In this document: in pieces, positions 40,001 to 52,655 of the stretch
How the letters are laid out: every line of letters begins with the position of its first letter
Position numbering within the stretch: the stretch's first letter is position 1
Assembly: GCA_900239685.1 (NCBI GenBank)
Contig: OENT01000049.1
Location: forward strand, 209,379-273,378
DNA from: Rotaria macrura
Taxonomy: Eukaryota > Rotifera > Eurotatoria > Philodinida > Philodinidae
Direction: 5' to 3'
Length of the DNA stretch: 64,000 nucleotides
Program-made: the position numbers and the translations under genes
The notes under the pieces: model-generated
What the model was told of the DNA's origin: nothing
Databases searched by the model: none
The model's input: only the letters and a program-made list of their open reading frames with translations

Positions 40001-40947
40001 GACCATGATAAATTATTTTAACAACGTTTAATATATTCAATGAAAGTCAAAAACAAAGGAAACGACTAGCATATACTTCATCTGCTAAGTATTCCAAATG
40101 ATATTGCACAGACAAAGATCTTCTTCCCTACAATTCATCGAGCGAAAAATATTTGAAAGTATATTAGATTTGTTTTCTTCAAGTCATGCGAAAAAAGTTC
40201 AAGCTTCATGAAAAATAGCCGCGAGGAAAATATCAATTGACTTTGTAATTTTGCTTCTTATTCTTTCACTTGATGGTATACCTACATGGATTCTTTTCAT
40301 GTATCCATAAAGAATCCTTCTCTATGCTCCATTGCATTCACATGTGATTCAATAAACATCTCAAGTGACAGTATTTTTTCAGGTCAAATCTACTGAAATT
40401 GTTTTTGAGATTAAAATTCACCACTATCCATTCGTGTGTTCAAAATTTAGAACGGAAGGATATGTTGAGAACCGAGTAAATAAACAAAAGATATCGAATT
40501 GTACACTTTATTCATATTGAAGAAGAAACAGAGAAAACCAACTCTTCACTAAGAAAACATTACATATATAGGGGATGTCTTAAAGAATTGGATGGATTAA
40601 CGCCGTTTCGATTTTTCTAACAGATAACAAATAAAAGACAATATGAAAAGGATAATTACTATGCATAGCGTCATCTATTCATTGAAAATCGTTGCCTTAT
40701 TAATGAAACTAAAACATACTCTTATGAGATATTTATTTTTCATTAATAGATAATAAATAAAGAAGTTTAATGACATCTAATCATACATAGTTCTAATAAT
40801 ACACATGAGCTCTTTGTTTAAACAACCAATAATAATAACTAAACAATATTCACTATAACATGTAATCAATTTTTCTTTTCTCGTTTTTGTTTTGATCTTT
40901 ACATGCTATTCATAGCAGACAGTGTACATTAGTCAACTATTTTCACT
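37055..40947. other. Gene-free stretch of 3.9 kb
   Basis: No coding block, tRNA-like fold or inverted repeat could be supported on either strand. The open frames here are short, unrecognised and AT-driven. The last part holds the PRC1 promoter. Confidence 0.5.
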
Positions 40948-43900
40948 ATGACATTATCTTCAATTCGACAGCCAGGTGATATTGTCAATGAAGTCTATTC
41001 TCAAAATATTCCATGTATCATAAACATGTGTATCGCTGCTGGAGATGATCCTAGTTCACTTATTGAAGAAGCTAAGCGTGAACTGCAAGTAATAAATAGA
41101 GCTCCAATTTTTGTTCCTTCATATTTCATCGAAGAAAACGCGTAATCAATTCTAATTTAGAAAATGGTTACTGAAATGATAGCAGAAGATGATGCTCTAC
41201 TCGAACATAAACGTTCTGAACTCGCACCAATACGTGCACGTTTCGAATCACTCTATCATGAATTACATCCTGATAAAGCTTGTCCACAATACGCAAGTAA
41301 ATTACCAGTACTTCAAGCTCTACGTTCTTATGTTGATGAACATCAAAAATTGCAAGTAGAGCATGAAAAATTACTTGAACGTGAGCCAGATATTCGACGT
41401 GAAGAAACACAATTATGTAATGAATTAAATGAACGCTCGTTACAAGTCGATAATTCAAATTTTAATTCAAAGCAATTAGTTACACAAATAAGTCTTTTAT
41501 CTGAACATATCGCTGAATTACGTGAAGAAAAAGTATCCACATCCACTGTTTTATGTCGAAATTCAAGTCTTTCTTTTTTAGACAAAACGTATAAATAATT
41601 TATCTGACATAATTCGAACGTTACATGAATATGAAGAAGTTTATGGATGGAAAAGACCAACAAATGAAACGATGGTTGGTCGATTATTATCACTCGGTCT
41701 AACTCAAATCAATCAATATACATTGACGAAAGAAGCTTTAGAACTTGTTGAGAAAGAATTTGCCGAAGTAAGAAGATCCTTCTTTTCTTTCTCTGTGTTC
41801 CTATGGATCGTTTTTCAACTAGATAACTGAACAAGTACAAAAGGCTGAAGCCTGTTTTGAACAATCACATAAGCAACTATTAACTTTAATGAGAAAACAT
41901 CAATCGTTAATTCCAAATGACAAAGCTGTTGCAGTTACAAATAGTAAACAATGTCGAATATCTAAATTGCCCGATGTAAGTTTTTCATCTATGAAAATAT
42001 CCTTTTGAAAAACGAGTATTTCTACGTACATCTAGCTTATAACGGAAGTTAATCGATATACAGAGCATGCTATGGAAAAATTAACCAGTGATATATTAAA
42101 AGCACGTGAACGAATTCATATTATACTTAACAAACTCTCTGTTAATGATGTTACGAACGATTCGAAATATGCTATTTTATTTACTAGTAAATATACTTGT
42201 CACTAGTTGTTATTGTCAAATTGAAAGTTTGTTTTTACTTTAGATGATTTTACAGAAGATGTCTATTTTATGCATGAAGAACTTGTACAAGAACTTGAAG
42301 CACAATATGAAGTTAACAAAACAATGTACGAACAAATTGAAATGTGGAACGAATTATTTCTTGAATTTCAAGAATTTGAAGTAAATTACATGTTGTAATG
42401 AATGTTATTCTCTTTATTTATATTAAATATTTCATTTAGAAAAATGCAAGTGATCCACAACGTTTTCATCGACGTGGTTATAGTGCACTGGCAGAAGAAA
42501 AGACTCGTAAAAAATTAGAAGCATCATTAAGAGAATGTGAATCACGTCTTCAAAAACTTGCTAATAATTTCATAGACAAAAATAACGGACAACCATTTGT
42601 AATGAGTGCCAATGGAAAAGAAATTACAGATTATATTGCTCAACGAAAAGAAGATTATACTAAGGCAAAAGAACGAGACCGAGAAGCAGCTAAGGTAAGA
42701 TAAAAATAAATGTTCACTTTACACGAATTAACTTCACATACAGATATTAATTGAAGAAAGATTTTCCATAATTGACACAAACGAGCAGCCTATCACTGTT
42801 ATAACGAATCGAACATTGTATTATATTTTGGTTGAGCTAAAATAATCATTAGGAATTATACTCGTTGAACATGTCAACGTTAAGGCCGTAAACGCACTGT
42901 TATTCAGTGAGAGTGTAAAGTGTCTTATCTTAAGTAACGGAAAAAAACTCTAACCACTGTATAGATTCATCAATAGACATCCAGATCATACGCATAGATA
43001 CTTGGAACAAGAGTCAACGAGATGAGAGTCTCGAACTTCTGGTCTATAGGATTGAAATATTCAAAAAGTTTTTGAACTTTCAAAATCGTAAAACCTAAGA
43101 ATTAAAAACATCTGACATTGCTAAGCATAGCATAGAATTATTTAATTCTACTAGTTATCAATATCTTAAGCGTTAACATCATCATATGAATTACGGCCAA
43201 AATTAAAAACGTATTACAATTTTCTTTTAAACATTCAGTAGGATTTCAATGACATCAGAAATATTCAAGCTGCTGCACCATGAAAAGGAAACACAATTTC
43301 CAGATAGTTTACACCATTTTTTCATCGAATCTGCTGTGTGTGCCACGCTAGCAAATGTATCAAAATTCGATAAATTAATAATAGCTGACGAGAATGAATA
43401 TACCAACATGAGCAATCAACTCTAGATCTATTTCGTAACTATCTCTCTGAAGCATTGCTATCGACATCTTTATCCTGATCAACTAGATAACAGTATTACA
43501 GTTTTAATCAGAATAAATAATAAGAATAGAAGATACATACGAGTTCTTCGAAATAGCAGAGAATGAACATACCGAGTACGCAGGTTTTTAAATAAATGAC
43601 AACATTCAGCAATGAAAAATCATGATAAAGTTGAATTTGTTTTCCTCAATAGTTTATTATCTTTTCGTAGAAACTAATAGCTCTCATGAGATGATAACCA
43701 TATTTGTTTTTCCTTTCATTCGATGTTCGTTATGAATGTGAATCCTTTCAAATTAGATACCGGCTGCAAATAAGAAAGTATGTTAGGATTCATTCATCCA
43801 GCTCCTCTACAATCCGTGCCTGGTGGTGACAAAAATGCTAACAACAGCGAATATAATTTATGTTCTATCACGCTTTGTGTACCAGTATCACAGAAGACAA

Positions 43901-44996
43901 AATGTCTTTTTATGTTTTTTTTTCTTCTCAGAAATTGTTCTATACAAAAAGTTTACACTACGTCTTATATGTATTATGATTCGTGTTAAAATAGATATTC
44001 TCTGATAAAAAGAAAACATTTAAAAGTGAAAAAGAAACATTCGTTTCATTTCCATTGTCGGTTCTAGGCTGCATTGGTTACTTCCACAGGTACAATTGTT
44101 GGACGAACACCATTAAAAACAAGACAAGTAACTGGTGCCACCCCAAGTGTTGTATCGAAACGTGTAAGAAAAACAATCATTCATTCATTGACGTTGATTT
44201 CTTGTTTCTAGTCTGATCAAAGTGCCAGTATTCGTACGTCATCAACAGTATCTCGTCGTGTCGGAATACCACACTTGCCAACAGGCAAAACACCATTGAA
44301 TAATTCGACTATGAAAACACGATCAAAACCAAAACAAATGCAAACAACTAAACGCATGAATATGGATACAACGCCATCAACCATACCCACCCCTGTTAAA
44401 CAACGTCGTCTTATTGATCATATTGCTAATACGACTGGAAACTCTTCGACACACAGTTTAGCAGTAGAAAACATGACTGTGGGTTTCAAGTCTTCGATGG
44501 TGGTAAGAGTTATTTCTTTTTGAGATAGCTTTGAGTCTTACTTGGAAACGAAGTATGAGAAAAGTTAGACATTTTCAATAAAATACAAACCGGAATTTGT
44601 CCATCTTAAACAGAAAATATTGTTTGTATATATTATTCTAGTTAGTTATGTTACCTTCATGCTTTCCTAACTATGAAGTCATGTATGTGTGCACAAAGGC
44701 TATGTACAAACGTGGAAGTGCTCGTTGTTTATTTTCTTTTTTTTCATTAAGAAGTCCTGTGTAGTATAAGATATGTCTGAGGATGTTTAGAATATGAAAA
44801 TAACTCGGTTCAGATTAAAAATGACTAGTTTTGTATGGATAGATATCTAATGTAAATGACACTTGACTCGAGAGAACTTAATTCTTGTGATCATCGATGA
44901 TAACTGTTGTTTTTTCTCTCTCTTTAGACTACACCATCAGGTAAACAACCACTAGTCAAACGGGCCATTCCGACTCCAAATCGCACTCATAGATAA
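40948..44996 (+). CDS. PRC1: Protein regulator of cytokinesis 1 (PRC1/Ase1/MAP65)
   Basis: Antiparallel-microtubule crosslinker of the anaphase midzone. Exons 40948-41088, 41161-41532, 41582-41767, 41823-41975, 42036-42186, 42244-42380, 42440-42694, 43757-43777, 44068-44163, 44212-44502 and 44928-44996 join in phase to 623 residues, near the usual 600-620. The N-terminal coiled-coil rod starts with EEAKRELQKMVTEMIAEDDA. Long helical exons follow, then the spectrin-like microtubule-binding domain with LEFQEFEKNASDPQRFHRRG, the family hallmark. The tail is basic, Ser/Thr/Pro-rich and disordered, with several TP sites suitable for mitotic kinases. The first donor is GTAATA at 41089, because reading on meets a stop. 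Exon 43757-43777 is only 21 nt and lies between introns of about 1.06 and 0.29 kb; it is the least certain exon. Confidence 0.9.
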
Positions 44997-45475
44997 AGTA
45001 TATTATGAATCTGTAAATAATCTTATTATCGGTTTTTGTTTGTTTTCTTATTTTACATGTACAGTTGACAAGTATGAGAAAAAAAAGAGAAATATTAATT
45101 AATGTATTGCTGATTCTTTATAATAAGAAACTGAATGAATAAAATAAAAGGCATCTAGATGATGATATGATATTATCTAGTTCATGGCAGAGCAAATGTT
45201 GTGTGGAACGTTTTTGAAAAGAATTCATCAATACAGAATAGGATGACTTCCATGGTATAACAAAGATGTATGGATAGTTTCTGAATGGTCATTGCAATAG
45301 AAGATTCAGATTTTAAATCACATTCATGTTTGCTAGTGCTTAATATCTGCATGGATATTTGTAGAACCGATGATTATTTTCTTTTGTAAGAAACAATGAG
45401 AGAAGAAACTATCTTTCCATATGTGAATCCTAATAAAGCGTGCTAATCAGTCAGTCGAATAACAATCGTCAACAG

Positions 45476-45721
45476 ATGGAAATTTTAATCTTGATTTTTA
45501 TTTTGATAATGTTCTTAATGCACTTAATGATAATGAATTCAAACAGTGTTGACGCATTTTACCGTTCGATACTGGAAATAAATGATAGTTTGTCGTCATC
45601 TGACTATAATGATATGGAAATGGTAACCATTGTTGATGAAATAGAAAATGAGTTGGTTCAAATTGGTATCAAATTTTGTCTAAGCTCGAATGATACCACC
45701 GACGACGACATTCACATGTAA
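45476..45721 (+). CDS. Small secreted-like open frame, hypothetical
   Basis: 81 codons from an ATG. The first 20-25 residues are strongly hydrophobic (MEILILIFILIMFLMHLMIM) and followed by SNSVDA, a plausible signal-peptide cleavage site. The rest is acidic. A donor-like ATGTAAGA overlaps the stop, so it may be a first exon. It lies 480 bp after the PRC1 stop. The hydrophobic start is also what AT-rich DNA gives by chance. Confidence 0.25.
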   Translation: MEILILIFILIMFLMHLMIMNSNSVDAFYRSILEINDSLSSSDYNDMEMVTIVDEIENELVQIGIKFCLSSNDTTDDDIHM

Positions 45722-45985
45722 GACAGCTTGAAATGTGAGAATGTGATGAAAACACCTGTATTTGTATTTCACAATCGACAGCTCAGTTCAAGATTTTAAA
45801 AATTACTATTAATATAGGCTCTATATTGCAAAAAGTAGATCTCCTGAGAAATTATGTATGCTACACCATCATCACAAGGTCACTTATCTTTCAATTCGAG
45901 GAACTGTTTTTAACATATTGTTTCGCATTGATAACAAAGAAGAAAAATGCAAGTAATATCGAATCTTAAGAAGAAAACAGCTTCA

Positions 45986-46744
45986 CGGGTGGCCGGGAAG
46001 GTGTGGCACAAAATGTTTGTTCAGTTTTGATCCATTTGAAAATATTTCCGACAAGTCATAACCTACGCATTAGACGTAGAGTGGTGTGTTCTTTCCCAAT
46101 ATGAACTTAGAAATGTTGTATCGGTTTTTTGTTTGAGATTTCAGAAATAAATCTCAAAATGGTCTAAACCATTAGCTAGGACGGCAAACAAACAAGTTTT
46201 GCTGATCCTTATAAATTCCTTTGTTAAAGATACTAAGAATTTTCGGATATGGTTGTTTTGCAGACGGAACAATTCCTGACAAATTTTGGTAGTGAATTAA
46301 ATTGTAGTTTTTACCCAACGAGAGCTAGATGCATTTTTCCTCCAGCTCTTTTTCATATAAAACGTTTTCTTATTAAAAAAGTCAATTTTTCGAATATGAT
46401 GACTAAGAAAGCACGAAAAGCCGTAAGTCTTGTCGAAAGGCACAAAGAATTCAACGATAACATTTTCTACAGTAGATTTCGCTCTATCAGCTGGTATAGT
46501 AACAAAGATTCCAACTTTTAGTTTTGGGCCACAAAAGTGAAAATTGAAAAATGTACGGAAAAAATTGATGTCCAAACTAATTTTTTAGACCATTTGAAAG
46601 AAAAACCGACACGATATTTCTAAGTCCATAATCGGAAAGAGCACACAATTCTACTCCCAATGAATGGATTGTGAGTCGTCGGAAGCATTTTCAAATGGGT
46701 TAAATATAAACGAACATTTTGTGCTAAAACTTTCCGACCGCCCG
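45986..46744. mobile_element. 759-bp DNA element with about 200-bp terminal inverted repeats
   Basis: The left arm (45986 to about 46195) and the right arm (about 46555 to 46744) are diverged inverted copies: CGGGTGGCCGG at the left end answers CCGACCGCCCG at the right. Shared words include GGCACAAAATGTT/GCACAAAATGTT, CCATTTGAAAAT and GACTTAGAAAT. TCA directly flanks both ends, a likely 3-bp target duplication. The interior of about 360 bp is open on both strands but matches no transposase I know. It is probably a non-autonomous cut-and-paste element; the superfamily cannot be fixed from the ends alone. Confidence 0.8.
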
Positions 46745-46747
46745 TCA

Positions 46748-49700
46748 TGATTTCTCTTGATTTACTTTTAGCATACTATCATGAGGTAAATGTTTCCAAA
46801 AATTCGTTTTATTTATATGTATTCTCTTAATAAGCTTGTACTCTTTCGTTTTTAATAGTCATGTTTAGCGAGAGGATTTTTAACAGAACAAGATGATAGA
46901 AAAGCTGGCCTTCTAGTCATTTTTGACATAATTCCTCTATCCCCGCTCTTTCATCAATGAAACATTGTTTTTGTTTGCATTGACAATTTCGAGATGATGA
47001 AATTCATCTGCATCAAAATTCTTTTAATTGATGACTATCGTCTAGTTTTATCTATGTGTTTTATTATACGTTGTTTGTTTCTTACATACGAAATCAATAG
47101 TGAGAAGTTCGTTTTATGATTACCCGAATCGAAGTGATAAGATTTAAACAGCTACAGAAATGTAGATCCCCAGGAAGGTTTCAGCCTGACAGACACATGC
47201 AAAGATCTGTCGTCTGAAAAAGAATTCAGGCCTCCCAGCGATACTACTTTCCTGACTTTTTTAAGGTGTCCTACTTTTCCTGCTTTTGATTGAAAATTCT
47301 GATTTTTTAAGATTTATCTGCGTACGATCACTGATACTCAACGTTTCCTAAACACTTTATGGAAATATTTATCGAGTATTTTCTATAACAAGAAAGATTG
47401 TACTGCAGTTTTTATTTATTCTGTCCACTGTTTTTCTTGTTATCAGTACAGGTTTCAAGTATTTCTAATTAATTGAGTTTTTGAAAGCAGCTATTTCAGC
47501 TTTAGTGATTATCAAATGTACTTCGTTGATATTTATATCATTCGATTTCAGACAATGCGTAGTTGGATTTAATCTTGTAGTCCTTATTATGACATTTCAG
47601 CAGATTTACTAAAGTTGTCTTGTAATCGCTTTTATTTGATTATTTATAACATGGTTGTTTTATATGTGCGAAGAGCAGAGATAACAAGAAAAGGAAAAGT
47701 AGGAGTGAAGGAAGAAGGTGTGATGCAGGGAAATGGTTTGAGTGCTGAAAAGATTGATAAAGAATTTTTAAAAGTGAGAGAATACGATTTTGTCTTATTT
47801 GTTTTTACGGCTATTTTCCTGATAAAAATCCAATTTCGGCTAGAAACAGATAACAATCCAGTCGAAATGGAGGTTCCATCCTCAATGCCATATGTCTGAG
47901 AAAAAGAAAATGGACACACAATGTATATTGAGAGATAGCAATCGAAAAGGAAACAACAGAACTCGAAATATTTATTCAAAGAAATATAATCTAGTAATTT
48001 TAATTAGCTATCACTGATGGACATACTTTTGTGCAGCTTTCATCCTGAATAGTAAACTACTTTGATAAAACTTTAAATGTCCTGATTTTTAGGCATAGGC
48101 CCATACGAACCCTGAGAATTTCTAAATGATAACTTGCCAAACAATGAATATAGTTACTAAACATTCAAAGATGCTATGAGCTCATGTAATATCTATCTTG
48201 TTGATTGATTAATTTTCAGCGACAGATCTAGAATGTCATTACCTGGGACGATACAATAGGTTTATTGTCACTTCCTAGAAGATATGAACATGATTGTTCA
48301 TACATCTTGTTTTGAAACTTATTATAGTTGACATGAGTTCTGTTTTTAACATTTCTCTGCTGGGAGGAACCGATTTCTTTTACAATGGCGCTGATAGTCT
48401 CTATTCTTAAATCTCTTACTCTTACTTATTGAAACTGGATGAAGAAAGAAATTAAAATTTTTCAAATCTAAAGTTAAGTCAAGAAACTACAATGAAAAAT
48501 AATTTTTTTCTTGTTCAAATTTCTGTTTCCGATCTGCTGACTCCATTTTCCAGATGTTTGACCAGAGAACGTGACAAGCCTGATCGTATCAAGATTTTTA
48601 ATCATGAATGAATTGAGTTCATTTTTGATTAGGTTCAAATATCTAAGACACCGATAATCAATGAATCGTTCTATATTTACTAACAAATCAAAATAATGTC
48701 AATAGCTTGCTTTTCATCATCATGGATGAAAAATCGACGTCTATTTCTTGTATTGAAATTAATGTGAAAACGAAACGAAAAGAAAAATATCTTAATATAT
48801 AGTTACAAACATTAGCTGTTTTGTCGTACACCGAGTTTTCAACAGCTTTATCATGAATATAAGAAATAAAATGAAGTTTTTTCTTATTGAATCCATGAAT
48901 TTGCATATTGTAGAAATGATGATAATTTTAAATTAGACGACATTCTAAAAGTAACACCAAAAGATTATGAGATTGTTGTGAAAGAAAATTCTATAGATTT
49001 CGCATGGTTACTCGACTTATAATTGACTATTCCTCTTTGTTACATGATTTAAAGTACACTCATTTATTATGTATTCCTTGATAAGAATTAATGAAATTCA
49101 GCATTGAATACAGAAACAATAAATCCTTTCTTTATTTTTCAACTTTCATCATAACAAGAAGAACTATTATTAGCTTTTAGAATTGCTCAAATTGTACTCT
49201 TTTCATTTCTAATGAAGAAATTTTAATTGTTTATGTTCGTCTTAATAGCTGAAGAAGTTTATCTATAGATTGAATATATGTTAGGATCTCTGTTTTCAAT
49301 TTAAGTAGTAAATTACTTGAGCATAAATCAAAGCTACGTGCTAAAAATAACATATTGTCAATCGAATGAATAGTTCTTCGACTAAAAAAAATAAAAATCT
49401 CTTTTTCTTTTTCTAACAAATGGAACGTTCAATAAAGCTAATAAATTTGTAAAACTCGATAGTCATCCAGACAAACTATGTATTATTGAAAAATGGTAAA
49501 CAGTTTTTAATGGTTCTTATTCGATTTCAATTAATTTCAGCTCTGAAAACGATACTTTGGAAATAATGAAATGCCTCCTTCCGTGAATAGTTGCGGTTCA
49601 AAGCGTATCGATGTAGCATGAAAACAAGAAGCTCACAATGCAAACAACAGTTCAATTCATTTAGATCATTCGTGGTCTCTTGAACATGAAACTAAACTCT

Positions 49701-49826
49701 ATATGTATGAAAGTTTTATTTCTCATAGTTGTGAAGTCAATAAAATTAACTTCTTTTGTTCAATCTTGTCCGTATTGAATAGGATTTAATCAATCATCTT
49801 TATGTCTTCGATAGATTGATAAACAT
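46748..49826. other. Gene-free AT-rich stretch
   Basis: Contains two overlapping opposite-strand open frames at about 47615-47979, neither recognisable nor supported by splice context. Nothing else is supported. Confidence 0.5.
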
Positions 49827-52655
49827 TTACCATGCACACTGTTCATTTGTTGTCTTGATTGAAAATGTCTGAATAATATTTATAAAAACAAAACAATTTA
49901 TTAATTTATACTTTGAATATTGTCGACTTATGCTTCTTACTTCATAAGGTTGATTCCAAAACGTAACATCATTACTTGCTTCAGCTAAACGTACTCGATC
50001 CAATAAATCGAAGATGACTGGTTGTTCATAGTGAAATGTTTGTAAGATTTTTCTAACACAATCGATTGAATACAAACTGATTTGAGTTGATATTTGTTTT
50101 GACGATGTTAATTTCAATAACTGTGAGCAGAGTAATGGGTGCGAAAGAGGATTGATGATAATTGGTCTAAAACCATATTTATTTGCCTATATAAAATGAA
50201 AGAAACATTTTCGATCAAATCATTTTTGATAAAAACACGAAAAACACAAACAAACAAAAACTTACAAGATTTTGAATTCTTTCCTCATCCAATCCATTTA
50301 GAATGTTGGATATAGTAAACCATGGTAACATCATGTAAGAATTGTATCGTGCAAATATGATTTTATCATTCTCATTAATTAGAACTGATTTTGTGAGAAA
50401 CGAAGATTTCGTTGGAAATGATTCAATCGATACTATAGAATGATGATCATTGTCTTGACTTTTAGCAGATGTATCTGTTTCATGGACGGTTCTACTCGAA
50501 AAAAAACAAGTCAACACTTTGAAAATTCTGTTTAAACTTTTATGTATACTCGCCAGCTTTCCAATAAAGTGCAATCATTGAATGCATCGGTTGTCCATCA
50601 TCATCAAGCATATATGTCTTCACATAGAAAAAGAGAATCGATTCAAATTAGTTGTCTTGTTTTTTATTCGTTGTAACTTACAACATTATCTTCATTACAT
50701 ATATCCTCAATAGGTCTTGCCATTTTACAATGTATTAAAAAATCGTTAATACAAACATAAGCTTCATCGTGTGATGCAAATAAATTTACATGGAATGTAT
50801 TATCACGTCGTTTATATAATGATTCAACATCACATAGACGATTATGAACAATATTTTCAAATGTTTTCGATACAACATCGTTCCATTCACTATCATTATT
50901 TAATGGAGCAATCGATGCTAGACGACATGTTAGTAAATAAACAGGCCGACAAGAATATTTTGTTAGCATGAAACGTATACGTGAACGAGGAACGTTTTCT
51001 TCCCAAGAATTCAAGTCAACAAAGAAAACGTTAACAGTATCTTCCTTTAAATCATATTCCATTATTTGAGAACGATTCCATGCCAATGCTGTCGCATCAT
51101 ATGTCACACAAAGAAGATTTTTACGCAAATATTCTTGAGATATTTGAAGATCATCAATCGAATTGTAATAATCACTAACAACAAAGAAAATAATAAATAA
51201 AATGAATGTCGCACAATAAGCAAAAAATAAAGATCTACTTCATATTTCTAAAAAACTCATTGCATTCATCTAAATCTTGTGTTAATTGAATTGTAAATGC
51301 GTATGGAGAAATAATTGAAACAACACAACATTGCTGTACAACGTTAAGTTGAAATGATGAACTCTCATATTTATATCCATTTGAAATAATATCAACCATT
51401 AGTATTTCATTTACTGAATTGATTTTTTCAACAGATCTTGCATTCTAGATACATAGAGAATAGATTCAACGAGTTTTTCGATTTGATAAATGGTCCAAAG
51501 CAATTTCGTTTCTTATTAACCGTTCGGCTGTTCGTATGAGATATGGAAAACGTCTCTATTGATAACTAAACAATGGATATCAACGGAAAATCAATACTAT
51601 TATCGTACATTAGATAACCAACATATAGAGAATCGATGAGCAAATTTGTTTTGTTTTCATGAGGAGAAAAAACGGAGCTTTGTTTGTTGTACGAAATAGA
51701 TCCGGAAGATTAATTTTCTATTTCATTGAATATCGAGTCTTTGACAAAGATTTAATCTTCTTTTTAATCAAGTATACAATTTAATCTCGTCAGTATTTTA
51801 TTTTGAACATTCGAAAAAAGTATTAGACTAAAATAGATGTTCTATCCTATCCTACAGATGAGTCGGATTAATTATTTGAAATCTTTTCTAAATTAAACTT
51901 AAGAAATAATTTTACATAAACATCGGCAGATCAAAAACCAGGTGAAGAAAATTTTTATTGAAAAATTAATCAAAATTTTCTTAACAAAGATATAGTATAA
52001 TAGAGATGAATGGGTTATCTATTATAGGTTTTTTTGCTCCCAACTATAACAATATATAATTTGAATTCATGTGATTATATTTCGCTAAGCATTATTCTTT
52101 GAGGATATACGTTCCAGCTCACAATTAACAGTACGTCAAAGTTCATATCAAAAGGATAGAAGTACGAACACTAGATATTCTCATTTAGTCTAAAAGAAAA
52201 GATCTTAGTTTCTGAATGCTTTAGACAACTTTGACTTATAAATAAGAAGAAACCTGGCAAATATTTAAGCTTTTTTTGACATATGTCAATTGTCTTGAAC
52301 ATAAATAAATCTTAACAAATTTTAATTCACAAGAATTCATAAAATTTCAAACTTGCTTTTTCATTTTGCATATATTGAGTTCATTTATGAAAATTTCAAG
52401 GATAAAAATTTTCGTTCTATAATTTTGACTTACAACTGTCAAATCAATTTTTTTCGATGAAATATTGAAATTATCAATACCATTTTGACAAAATAGTATC
52501 TGTTCTGTAACGTCATCAAACTGAGATTTTGAGTTTGAGTTAATTGATTTCGATGAATTATTTAAAAGCCGTGCACTATCATAAGCTACAGCATTTTTAA
52601 TTGAATTTTTTGTCGTTAGAATATCATTGTCATCATTATTTTCGGCTAGAGACAT
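49827..52655 (-). CDS. Tudor-domain protein (TDRD-like)
   Basis: Extended-Tudor proteins bind dimethylarginine marks on Piwi-family proteins in germ granules. Exons 52655-52434, 51444-51239, 51174-50682, 50617-50550, 50491-50266, 50186-49941 and 49868-49827 splice in phase to 500 residues. Residues 1-74 are polar and Ser/Asn-rich. VVSIISPYAFTIQLTQDLDE and a YYNS turn open an extended Tudor fold at about 110-290. Its core is LLCVTYDATALAWNRSQI, then VNVFFVDLNSWEENVP, then VYLLTCRLASIAP and the SNase-like second lobe. The usual FVDYGN is FVDLNS here, so the aromatic cage is altered. No LOTUS or KH domain is visible. TDRD5/TDRD7-type relatives are the best guess. The first intron is 0.99 kb and the rest are short. 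Confidence 0.8.

Noticed and set aside
41143-41160. In-frame stop between the first two PRC1 coding blocks, suggesting a broken gene
   Set aside because: A GTAATA donor at 41089 and a TTTAG acceptor at 41160 remove the stop, keep phase 0, and produce the expected helical sequence.
47615-47979. Overlapping open frames of 94 and 111 codons on opposite strands
   Set aside because: Neither shows a known motif or a convincing splice site, and they are mirror shadows of one stop-poor stretch.
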